The position numbers and the translations under genes are program-made. This document shows positions 1-5,875 of a DNA stretch of 8,058 bases, piece after piece. The notes beneath the pieces were generated by a model. That model had not been told where the DNA came from, did no database searches, and saw only the letters and a program-made list of their open reading frames with translations. Source of the DNA: Desulfobulbaceae bacterium UBA5628 (GTDB taxonomy: Bacteria; Desulfobacterota; Desulfobulbia; Desulfobulbales; Desulfurivibrionaceae); NCBI GenBank assembly GCA_002421565.1, contig DIKC01000114.1:1-8058 (forward strand), in the 5' to 3' direction. The first letter of the stretch is position 1, and each line of letters begins with the position of its first letter.

Positions 1-503
1 CGGCGGCCCGCCAGGCAAGCAGCGGTCCCAAGGAACTGGTGCCGGATCAGGTCAAGAAAAAGGGAGAGGGGGAGCCGGCGGCAGCGGCCCCCGCTCCCGC
101 CCCGGCTCCGGCCGATAAAAAAGCCTCTCAGCCGGGCCGCGATCTCCATGAGCAAGGCCTGGCCCTTTTCAAGGAGAAAAAATACAAGGAGGCGTACAGC
201 GCCTTCAATAGTTACCTGGAACAGCATCCCAAGGGCGAACTGGCGGCCGACGCCCGTTACCACCTGGGAGAATGCCTGTATCAGCAGAAGGAATACGAAT
301 TGGCGATTCTTGAATACCAGAAGGTGATCGCCGATTTTGGCGGCCATGCCCGGGTGCCGGCGGCTCTCCTCCGGCAGGGGATGGCCTTTGAGGCGCTCAA
401 GGAGCCGGCCACCGCCGCCATTGTTTACAACAAGCTGGTGGCGGATTTCCCCAAGAGCGAAGCGGCCGAAAGCGCCCAAAAGCGCCTGACCGAAATCAAG
501 TAA
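1..503 (+). CDS. CpoB/YbgF-like tol-pal TPR protein, 5'-truncated by the window edge
   Basis: The frame is open from base 3 to a TAA at 501-503, so the gene starts upstream of the window. A GTG at 39 is only an internal valine. The visible part begins with a charged stretch and a low-complexity Ala/Pro linker (about bases 75-115). About 120 residues of TPR-type helical repeats follow, with the recurring pattern of a helix ending in Y/F, then HPKGELAADARYHLGECLY and a later DFPKSEAAESAQKRL. This is the C-terminal signature of the Tol-Pal accessory protein YbgF/CpoB, a periplasmic protein that links outer-membrane constriction to peptidoglycan synthesis. The N-terminal signal peptide and coiled coil would lie off the window. 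The gene normally ends a tolQRAB-pal cluster, which fits the end of an operon here. It could be another TPR outer-membrane assembly protein, but the linker-plus-TPR layout favours YbgF. Confidence 0.82.
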   Translation, partial: AARQASSGPKELVPDQVKKKGEGEPAAAAPAPAPAPADKKASQPGRDLHEQGLALFKEKKYKEAYSAFNSYLEQHPKGELAADARYHLGECLYQQKEYELAILEYQKVIADFGGHARVPAALLRQGMAFEALKEPATAAIVYNKLVADFPKSEAAESAQKRLTEIK

Positions 504-513
504 GGGCCGCCCG

Positions 514-2088
514 ATGCTGCCTGGTTGCGTTACCGCGGAAGGTTGTTTCACGGTGAGTTGCCACCGGCCCGATTACACCGTCCGCAACCAGCGGGTCGGG
601 AGCTATCCGGCCCGGCTGGGGGAACTGGCGGACGGCAGCGGGGTGGAAAACCAAGGCAACTTTCCGGACGGCCAAATCACGGTGCGGGAAGGCGAACCGG
701 TCTATGAAATCGCCAATCCCCTTCCCTTCCGGGGGGCCACTTTTATCAGCCAATCCTGGGCCGAGGCCAGGGCGGCGCGGCCGGAGAGCATCCGCCTGCC
801 GAAGCCGCCGGAGGTTTCTTGCCACCGGAGCCTGAATTTCAACCGCCTTCCCCAGCCCCTGTTGCTCAGTCTGGCGATCAGCTCCACCGATCCCGCCGAC
901 CTGATCCGGCTGGCGGAAATGAGTTGCGACTTCAGTTGCGACCAGCAGGGCCGAGTCACCGGCCTGCGCTACGAGGAGCACCAAGGCTCCCCCCGGCCGC
1001 TCCTTAAAAACCACGATCTTTTTGAATGCGTGGTCAACAATCCCCATCTGCCGGATGATTACAAACGGGTCATGGTGCTCAGGCCGGGGGTTCAGGGCAA
1101 CAGCGAGATCGTCGGGGAATACGGCGGCCCCGGCCAGGCCACCCACGTCTTTGAATACCTCCGGCGCAACAGCTACATCCCCTGGGGCCACTACGCCGCC
1201 AACCTGGCCGACGATGCGGTGCGCTACGCCGTTGCCGACCTCACCCCGGCCGATATGACCGGCCTGCGCCACCTCTACTACCAACGCACCTACCTGCGCC
1301 TGGCCGAGATGCAGGGAATCGATCCCGGCCCCCAGCACAAATGCCTTGCGGCCGAGGAACTGGAAGAGTTGCGGCTGGCGATCCTGGCCCGGCTGGCCGA
1401 CCGTCCTCCCGGCGATTTGCCCCTCAACGGCATCCTCTGGGGCTGGAATTTCGGCTTTGATTTTTCCGGCAGCGGCTACCGCCTCCACGCCTCCCATCAG
1501 CAGATTCACCAGCAATACGCCCTGCTGCCGCCCACGGTTTCCTCACCGACCGGTCCGGCCCTGCCATCCTTTGCCGGCGGCGACTTGGTGGCCCAGTGGG
1601 GGCGGGAGTTCCGCCAGGCAACCGGGCGCGGCTTTTTTGCCGCCTACCTGGAGGCGATCCGCCGCAATACCCGGCCGGACGGCCGCGCCGACCGGGAAGC
1701 AAGCCTGATCGTCCATGAAGACGAGCAGGTAATCATCTTCGTGCCCAAGGCCCAGGTCTCCCAGTGGGAGTTGCAGATCATCTGTAAGGGCGGGGTCGGC
1801 AACATCCTGGAGGCGGATCTTGCCTGCCGCCAAAGCCTGGATCAGGCCCTGCTCCTGGCCCAGCGGATTCTGGCCGGACTGGGGGCGAAAATGGTCACCA
1901 GCATCGAGTATTCAAAACGGATCGATAATCCCGACCGCGACCAGCGGCTGCTCTATGCCCTGCTCCCCAAACTGCCCTATTCCATGGGCGCTTTCAGCGA
2001 GGCGCAACTGCGCTGGGTCTGTAGCCACTTCCCGGAAGATTTCGCCATTGCCTGCCGGGCTCAGTTGCCGGGCAGTAAACGCCCCTGA
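514..2088 (+). CDS. Uncharacterised protein, probable divergent HIT/GalT-superfamily nucleotidyltransferase
   Basis: This 524-residue protein starts at ATG 514, 10 bases after the TPR gene, with a weak Shine-Dalgarno (TAAGGG near 501-506). I do not recognise the family by name. Residues 310-334 read WNFG, a glycine/serine stretch, then S-H-Q-Q-I-H-Q-Q. This lines up residue for residue with the GalT active-site pattern S-x-x-H-P-H-G-Q: Ser327, the nucleophile-position His332 and the glutamine two residues later (Gln334) are kept, while the first histidine is Gln330. The following segment (about 395-465) has the GalT/HIT second-half layout: 'IVHEDEQVIIFVPKAQVSQW', then a strand and a long helix. 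An earlier segment with VVNNPHLPDD (about residues 173-182) resembles the entry strand of a HIT fold. No signal peptide or membrane segment is evident. Nucleotidyl transfer or hydrolysis is inference; the substrate is unknown. The 3' end overlaps the convergent SprT gene by 28 bp. Confidence 0.75.
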   Translation: MLPGCVTAEGCFTVSCHRPDYTVRNQRVGSYPARLGELADGSGVENQGNFPDGQITVREGEPVYEIANPLPFRGATFISQSWAEARAARPESIRLPKPPEVSCHRSLNFNRLPQPLLLSLAISSTDPADLIRLAEMSCDFSCDQQGRVTGLRYEEHQGSPRPLLKNHDLFECVVNNPHLPDDYKRVMVLRPGVQGNSEIVGEYGGPGQATHVFEYLRRNSYIPWGHYAANLADDAVRYAVADLTPADMTGLRHLYYQRTYLRLAEMQGIDPGPQHKCLAAEELEELRLAILARLADRPPGDLPLNGILWGWNFGFDFSGSGYRLHASHQQIHQQYALLPPTVSSPTGPALPSFAGGDLVAQWGREFRQATGRGFFAAYLEAIRRNTRPDGRADREASLIVHEDEQVIIFVPKAQVSQWELQIICKGGVGNILEADLACRQSLDQALLLAQRILAGLGAKMVTSIEYSKRIDNPDRDQRLLYALLPKLPYSMGAFSEAQLRWVCSHFPEDFAIACRAQLPGSKRP

Positions 2089-3185
2089 TTGCCGGCCGCT
2101 TCGCTCACCCCTTTGTGGAGATTAAGACGGCGGCCTTCCTGGGCACCGGCGGCATAGGAATCGCGGTAGAGACGGGGGCCGCTGCTGCTCACCGTCCGGA
2201 GGCGGGGATAACGGGCCCGGTAATAACGGATCAGGCCGGGATCGGCGGCGCAGATCAGAGTGCCGGCCTGATCCGCTGATCCGTTCTGCTCCGGCCCGGC
2301 GCCCTTCGCCGCCGCCTTCTCCTGCTCCGCCAGTTTGGCGCGAAACCCCGCCAGCACCCCCATCCGGAAGGAATTTTTCAGGCGGGCCGGGGCGCGATGC
2401 TGCTGCCGGTAATCCTGCCAGAGATATTCCAGGCGGGTCAGCAGAAAATGATAAACATGCTCGGCCACTGCCAGGTTTTCCCGCCGCCCGGTCAATTCGA
2501 TCACCGGCCGTATTTCCCCGCTCGCCGCCTCGAACTGGCGGTTCAAAACCACCATTACGTAGAAAAAATCGCCCAAGATACCGGCAATCGCCTTGTAATG
2601 GGCGGCCAGCCGGAGGCCTACCGGCCGCAGCACCAGATAGTCGTAATCAACCGCTGCTGACGGCCCGGCCAGCCGTTCCAGGTTATATTTGCGGAGCAGG
2701 GCGTTGGCCTTTTGCATGGCCAGGGCGGCCTCATGCCGGTTGGCGCTGGCGGCCAAGGCAAAGAGTTTCTCCACCTTGCCCAGCATCCCGGCCGCCTCCG
2801 GCCCGGTCGGCCGCGCCTTGAGCAGGCGGGGGATCGTCCCTTGGGCCGAACGGAAGGCCGGATGCACCCCCAGCCGCTCGCAAGCCTCCCGGAAGGCCGG
2901 GCCGTGGGGCGGCTCATGCCCCCGCCCCAGCACCTGCCAGACATACTGGTGGCTCATCTCGTGCTTGAGCACCTCCACTACCACCTCCCAGGCATGCTCC
3001 TCGATCAGCCAGGAAGCGATCCCCAGGATGGCAAAATCAGGACTCCAATAGCCGGCCCGGCCCCGCTCCTCCCGGATTTCAAAAACCGGGGATTTGAGCG
3101 GCAGACGATAAAGGCGGCAAATCTCCTGATATTCCCGCGCCAACTGGACGGCCCAGAGACGACTGCTTATCCCCCGATCAGCCAT
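2061..3185 (-). CDS. SprT-like zinc metalloprotease with DUF2786 region
   Basis: The protein has 374 residues and starts at ATG 3185 behind a G-rich Shine-Dalgarno (GGGGGAT), only 2 bases after the AbiEii toxin stop. Residues 60-100 carry the SprT/gluzincin site: VLKHEMSHQYVW supplies His75, Glu76 and His79, and HGPAFREACERLGV supplies the third ligand candidate, His94. SprT-like proteins are zinc proteases; the eukaryotic relative Spartan cleaves DNA-protein crosslinks. Residues 134-171 (MLGKVEKLFALAAS...HEAALAMQKANALLRKYNLE) match DUF2786. The rest (about 180-300) is a helical region often found after DUF2786, and the C-terminus is Gly/Arg-rich. It is probably cytoplasmic, with no signal peptide. 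The spacing predicts co-transcription with abiEi-abiEii. The SprT and DUF2786 assignments are strong; the biological role, whether repair, phage-related or toxin-linked, is not known. Confidence 0.85.
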   Translation of the reverse strand: MADRGISSRLWAVQLAREYQEICRLYRLPLKSPVFEIREERGRAGYWSPDFAILGIASWLIEEHAWEVVVEVLKHEMSHQYVWQVLGRGHEPPHGPAFREACERLGVHPAFRSAQGTIPRLLKARPTGPEAAGMLGKVEKLFALAASANRHEAALAMQKANALLRKYNLERLAGPSAAVDYDYLVLRPVGLRLAAHYKAIAGILGDFFYVMVVLNRQFEAASGEIRPVIELTGRRENLAVAEHVYHFLLTRLEYLWQDYRQQHRAPARLKNSFRMGVLAGFRAKLAEQEKAAAKGAGPEQNGSADQAGTLICAADPGLIRYYRARYPRLRTVSSSGPRLYRDSYAAGAQEGRRLNLHKGVSEAAGNQGRLLPGN

Positions 3186-3187
3186 TT

Positions 3188-4282
3188 CTAATCCCCCAAC
3201 AATCTGGATTCCAGTCGGGCTGCCTGGTACCAGTAGAAAAACGCTTCCGGAGAGGTACTACGCAGGCGTTGCAGCCGGCCCCAAGGGCCTTCCATACTCA
3301 ATCCGCCGATTTCCTGCATGTCCGGCAAGGTGCGCCAGTGACTCAGGGGATCACTCTCTCCTTCCACCAGGATCAGTCTGCTCAACAGAGCCGCCTTGGC
3401 TGCCGCAATTTTTGCAATGCCGAGATTGAAACGATGATTTACCAAGTGGGATGCCAGCTTTCGAACCCCTTCCGTTAAGCGCAATGCTTCCGGCGTACTG
3501 GGGACACCTTTCAGCTCGTGCATGGAAAGATGGAGGGCGGCATCAAGCGTATCATCCAGGGTTTGCGCAAATGTAAAATCCCCGCCGCGATAACTGTTTT
3601 CCAGATCAAAAACCTTTTGATACACCCGGCGGACAACGGCAATGTCTTCGGCAAGATCGAACAACTCTCCCACATCAAAGAGTTGTTTCATGATCTGCAT
3701 CGTATCAGCTTCCCGTCCACTGGCCGGCTGCAACGGGACGCCGACGGTTTTCGGAGCAAAGGCAGTCAGCTTGTCGGCCAGCAGGCTCTCAATCGTGGGG
3801 ACCGTAACAAGAATTTCCCGCTTGATTTCGAGGAGTTCCGGGGTAATTGGCTTTCTGATCACATCGTGCGGGGTCGCTTCCTCCACCACCACATCCAATA
3901 TTACAAAGGGAGCGGGATTGCCTTCGAGAATCGGGGTGTAATAGAATTTGAAATGCCGCCGACGCGGTAAGCCACGAGCACCACGCTCATCCTCCTCAAC
4001 CCGGCCGAAAGGCGATACGGTCGCCACCGCAGCCAGAACCTTCTCCAATTCGGTCGCCGGAGCCGCACAGAGAATATCGATGTCGATGGAAAGGCGGCGG
4101 ATTACCGGCACATGCAGCAGCAGACTGGTGCCGCCTTTGAAGACGAAATCCAGGCCGCTCTCGGCCAAATGCCCCAAGAGGACGAAAGCGTGCAGCGCCC
4201 GTTCAAGCAAATACGGATCGGTTTTCAGGTGCCGTCTTTTTTGGTCCAGCCAGTCGGCGGTAAAACAAATTTTATCTATCAT
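3188..4282 (-). CDS. AbiEii/AbiGii-family nucleotidyltransferase toxin
   Basis: The protein has 364 residues and starts at ATG 4282. The N-terminal half shows the AbiEii nucleotidyltransferase fold: FKGGTSLLLHV (Gly50-Leu54), then RRLSIDIDI with Asp67 and Asp69 as metal-binding residues, and ILDVVVEE with Asp130 as the third acidic strand residue. LLADKLTAFAPKTVG (Lys171) and MKQLFDVGELFD (Asp203) supply the later family motifs. The C-terminal half is helical. In type IV AbiE systems this protein is a toxin that modifies RNA (tRNA nucleotidyl addition in characterised homologues) and is countered by AbiEi. It lies 43 bases behind the AbiEi-like gene, with a perfect inverted repeat between them, and is followed 2 bases later by the SprT-like gene. 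The Shine-Dalgarno is poor: only AATGGG, inside the repeat arm. All key residues look intact. Confidence 0.9.
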   Translation of the reverse strand: MIDKICFTADWLDQKRRHLKTDPYLLERALHAFVLLGHLAESGLDFVFKGGTSLLLHVPVIRRLSIDIDILCAAPATELEKVLAAVATVSPFGRVEEDERGARGLPRRRHFKFYYTPILEGNPAPFVILDVVVEEATPHDVIRKPITPELLEIKREILVTVPTIESLLADKLTAFAPKTVGVPLQPASGREADTMQIMKQLFDVGELFDLAEDIAVVRRVYQKVFDLENSYRGGDFTFAQTLDDTLDAALHLSMHELKGVPSTPEALRLTEGVRKLASHLVNHRFNLGIAKIAAAKAALLSRLILVEGESDPLSHWRTLPDMQEIGGLSMEGPWGRLQRLRSTSPEAFFYWYQAARLESRLLGD

Positions 4283-4289
4283 ATTTTTA

Positions 4290-4334
4290 ACCCATTAACT
4301 GCCCAAATTTTGAATATATGGGCAGTTAATGGGT
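4290..4334 (-). repeat. Perfect inverted repeat between abiEi stop and abiEii start
   Basis: CCCATTAACTGCCC at 4291-4304 is mirrored exactly by GGGCAGTTAATGGG at 4320-4333. Pairing extends one base on each side, so arms 4290-4305 and 4319-4334 form a 16-bp stem with a 13-base AT-rich loop. In the transcript the 5' arm contains the UAA stop of the antitoxin gene. The 3' arm ends 7 bases before the toxin AUG and holds its only G-rich upstream sequence. No U-run follows on either strand, so it does not look like an intrinsic terminator. It may be a translational coupling hairpin, an internal operator or a processing site; this is inference. Confidence 0.9.
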
Positions 4335-5048
4335 GATTTCTCCGCTCACTATTTTTTCACATTTAACCTCGGCATACCTGAACAGAACGGGAAGTTGCAG
4401 CAATCCTGAGCCAAGAACATTGTCGAGAATGCGCTGAACTTCCGCCGCGTCCATGAGCTGGAGTTTCTCCGCCTCGATCTTGAGATCGACCAGAACCTTT
4501 TCGATGGTGGCAAGATGGCTTTGACTGGGAGGTTGCTTGACGATGGCGGGCCGCAGGATCACGGTTTTTTCGCCGGGCCGGACAAACCGGGCCGCCTCTT
4601 TCTTGCCGGGATTGACCCAGGCCTCCCAGCCGTTGCCACGCAGATGCGCGGCCACCGATTCCAGGGTATCGCTTTCGGCATAGAGAAAGATGCTCGGCTG
4701 GGCAATGAGATGCTGGGCAAATGGGTTCAGTTGGGTGGTGGCCCAGCAGCAGAAATCGAGCAGAGGAAAGGCCTTGGCCACAAACCGGATCAATTTGGCC
4801 AGGGGCTTGCCATAAAGGGTTACCGGCTTGAGATGGCGACTGTACCATCCCCGTCCGGCGTCGCCGACAATACCGGAAGACATGGCCTCGCTCATATATT
4901 TGCGCAGCGTGTCATCGGCAAGCTCAATGCCGGAAGAAGTCAGGGAGCGCTTGACTACTCCGAGGGGAAAATAGGCCGTTCGTTCTTTGAGTGCTGAAAG
5001 AACCGTGATATGAACTTTGGCCTTTTTTGATCGAGGAACATTTTTCAT
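4326..5048 (-). CDS. AbiEi-like antitoxin / winged-helix partner of AbiEii
   Basis: I take ATG 5048 as the start, giving 240 residues beginning MKNVPRSKKAK. It sits directly behind an eight-G tract that serves as ribosome binding site. The frame stays open to 5129, but that upstream ATG has no Shine-Dalgarno. Residues about 10-70 look like a winged helix (HITVLSALKERTAYFPLGVV, then DDTLRKYMSEAMSSGIV...GRGWYSR). The remainder (LIRFVAKAFPLLDFCCWATTQL..., FLYAESDTLESVAAHLRGNGW, EKTVILRPAIV) is an alpha/beta region like that of proteins encoded just before AbiEii toxins (similar to DUF6577). AbiEi proteins neutralise AbiEii and repress their own operon. The assignment rests on this fold pattern plus position next to a clear AbiEii gene; sequence likeness to classical AbiEi is weak by eye. 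The stop codon lies inside the left arm of the intercistronic inverted repeat. Confidence 0.72.
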   Translation of the reverse strand: MKNVPRSKKAKVHITVLSALKERTAYFPLGVVKRSLTSSGIELADDTLRKYMSEAMSSGIVGDAGRGWYSRHLKPVTLYGKPLAKLIRFVAKAFPLLDFCCWATTQLNPFAQHLIAQPSIFLYAESDTLESVAAHLRGNGWEAWVNPGKKEAARFVRPGEKTVILRPAIVKQPPSQSHLATIEKVLVDLKIEAEKLQLMDAAEVQRILDNVLGSGLLQLPVLFRYAEVKCEKIVSGEITH

Positions 5049-5050
5049 GA

Positions 5051-5058
5051 CCCCCCCC
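5051..5058 (-). promoter_or_regulatory. Eight-G tract acting as ribosome binding site of the AbiEi-like gene
   Basis: On the coding strand, eight consecutive G residues end 2 bases before ATG 5048. They provide an unusual Shine-Dalgarno that supports this start over the upstream ATG at 5129. A homopolymer of this length can slip during replication, which would change the spacing to the start codon. Confidence 0.55.
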
Positions 5059-5064
5059 AAGCGT

Positions 5065-5092
5065 CTTCTATTGACGAGTACGAATTTTTCAA
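5065..5092 (-). promoter_or_regulatory. Candidate sigma-70 promoter for abiEi-abiEii-sprT
   Basis: On the minus strand TTGAAA (5092-5087) is followed after 16 bases by TAGAAG (5070-5065), a 5/6 and 4/6 match to consensus. This would place the transcript start a few bases before the G tract and ATG 5048. A second candidate further upstream is TTGACC (5120-5115), 17 bases, TAGCTT (5097-5092). Either would drive the three-gene unit; the choice cannot be made from sequence alone. Confidence 0.4.
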
Positions 5093-5163
5093 AGCTAGCC
5101 AACCCACAAGGCCGGGTCAAGCAAAACATGGCAGATCGCTAAGCCTGTTACCCCTGATAACCT

Positions 5164-5231
5164 GGCCCGGTCGGCCACGCCTTGAGCAGGCGGGGAATCT
5201 CTCCTTGAGCGACGAGGACGGAGTACCCCCA
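5164..5231 (-). pseudogene. Fragment of an SprT-like gene behind higA
   Basis: Bases 5164-5211 match 2801-2848, inside the intact SprT-like gene, with about 7 mismatches over 48 and no gap. Weaker likeness continues to about 5231 with a small gap. Translated on the minus strand the fragment reads AQGEIPRLLKAWPTGP, against AQGTIPRLLKARPTGP at residues 114-129 of the intact protein. It has no start codon, lacks the HExxH site and the DUF2786 region, and runs into TAA at 5148-5150. It begins within a few bases of the higA stop and is in the same frame as higA. It is a remnant of a second, diverged SprT copy or of a recombination event. Confidence 0.68.
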
Positions 5232-5234
5232 CGA

Positions 5235-5540
5235 TCAGGAATGCATCGGTTGCGCCACCAATTTAACGCCAAGGGCCGCACACACGCGGTTGATGGTATC
5301 GAAGCGCGGTTGCGCATCAGGGCGCAACGCCTTATACAGCGCCTCGCGGGTGATGCCGGACGCCTTGGCCACCTCGCTCATGCCGCGAGCGCGGGCCACC
5401 ACGCCCAGCGCGTGCGCCAGTTCGGACGGATTGTTTTCTTCGATGACAATGGTCAGATATTCGGCAATCGCTTGTTCATCGGGTAGATGTTCAGCCATGT
5501 CGAATTCGGGCAACTCTGAAATTCTAATTTTCTTGGTCAT
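5235..5540 (-). CDS. HigA-like antitoxin (HI1420-type addiction module antidote)
   Basis: The protein has 101 residues and starts at ATG 5540, 3 bases after the toxin stop, with a strong GGAGG Shine-Dalgarno located inside the last toxin codons. The N-terminus (TKKIRISELPEFDMAEHLPDEQAIAEYL) is the typical lead of this antidote family. Residues about 43-95 form the DNA-binding helix-turn-helix: ALGVVARARGMSEVAKASG, then ITREALYKALRP and FDTINRVCAALGVKL. Antitoxins of this family bind the partner toxin and repress the shared promoter. The toxin-first gene order and tight spacing fit the HI1419/HI1420 (HigBA-like) arrangement. Its stop is followed almost at once by the SprT fragment. Confidence 0.9.
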   Translation of the reverse strand: MTKKIRISELPEFDMAEHLPDEQAIAEYLTIVIEENNPSELAHALGVVARARGMSEVAKASGITREALYKALRPDAQPRFDTINRVCAALGVKLVAQPMHS

Positions 5541-5543
5541 CGC

Positions 5544-5840
5544 TCAATCCTCCAAAATGGCGGCCAGTTTTATGGCCTTGGCAATATCGGCAGTCTGCGT
5601 CGATTTGTCGCCGCCGCCCAGCATCACGATCAAAACCGCGCCTCGCTGCACATAGTACATCCGCCAGCCCGATCCGAAATGCTCGCGCATCTCGAAAACT
5701 CCCTCGCCGACCGGCTTCACGTCGCCCAGATTACCGGTTTGCGCCCGTTCAAGCCGACGCGCCAACCGGCGGTGCGTCATGCCATCTTTCAGGCCAAACA
5801 GCCAAGTATTGAATTCGTCAGTATATTTAATCGTAAACAT
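5544..5840 (-). CDS. HigB/RelE-superfamily toxin (HI1419-type, phage Gp49-like)
   Basis: I choose ATG 5840, giving 98 residues (MFTIKYTDEFNTWL). A TTG two codons upstream (5846) is possible but less likely. The sequence follows the small RelE/ParE-fold toxin pattern of the HI1419/Gp49 family: an opening strand, two helices rich in Arg (GMTHRRLARRLERAQTGN), then DVKPVGEGVFEMREHFGSGWRMYYVQRG, and the typical ending VLIVMLGGGDKSTQTADIAKAIKLA. Members of this superfamily usually cleave mRNA at the ribosome. The conserved basic residues (Arg in EMREHF and GWRMYY, Lys in GDKSTQ) are present, so the toxin looks functional. There is no Shine-Dalgarno upstream of the ATG. The gene begins 21 bases after the rnhA stop and is paired with the antitoxin gene 3 bases downstream. 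Confidence 0.9.
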   Translation of the reverse strand: MFTIKYTDEFNTWLFGLKDGMTHRRLARRLERAQTGNLGDVKPVGEGVFEMREHFGSGWRMYYVQRGAVLIVMLGGGDKSTQTADIAKAIKLAAILED

Positions 5841-5844
5841 ATGC

Positions 5845-5875
5845 AATATGTAATCGAACGACTACGCTTTGTCAA
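5845..5875 (-). promoter_or_regulatory. Candidate higBA promoter with palindromic operator
   Basis: On the minus strand a perfect TTGACA (5875-5870) lies inside the last codons of rnhA. A 17-base spacer leads to TACATA (5852-5847), a weak -10. Between them sits an imperfect palindrome at 5850-5865, GTAATCG-AA-CGACTAC on the plus strand, with one mismatch in 7-base arms. This is a sensible operator for HigA autoregulation. The inferred start point falls very close to ATG 5840, so the toxin mRNA may be leaderless or nearly so, which fits the missing Shine-Dalgarno. Confidence 0.45.

Noticed and set aside
496..1515. 339-codon open frame on the minus strand opposite the HIT-like gene
   Set aside because: The translation is low-complexity Ala/Gly/Val/Arg with no family pattern, typical of the complementary frame of a GC-rich gene. 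The plus-strand product has structured motifs.
4290..4334. Inverted repeat as a rho-independent terminator
   Set aside because: No U-run follows the stem on either strand, and the stem is AT-containing with a 13-base loop. Terminating here would also cut off the toxin gene.
5049..5129. Upstream ATG at 5129 extending the AbiEi-like protein by 27 residues
   Set aside because: There is no Shine-Dalgarno before it, the added residues look non-native, and candidate promoters lie inside the extension. ATG 5048 has a strong G-rich site.
5148..5234. HigA extended by stop-codon readthrough into the SprT fragment (same frame)
   Set aside because: Nothing in the sequence suggests recoding at the TGA, and the HigA domain is complete before it. 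The shared frame is most simply chance.
5841..5846. TTG at 5846 as the HigB start
   Set aside because: ATG 5840 gives the usual short N-terminus of this toxin family (MFTIKYTDEF); neither has a Shine-Dalgarno, so the ATG is preferred.
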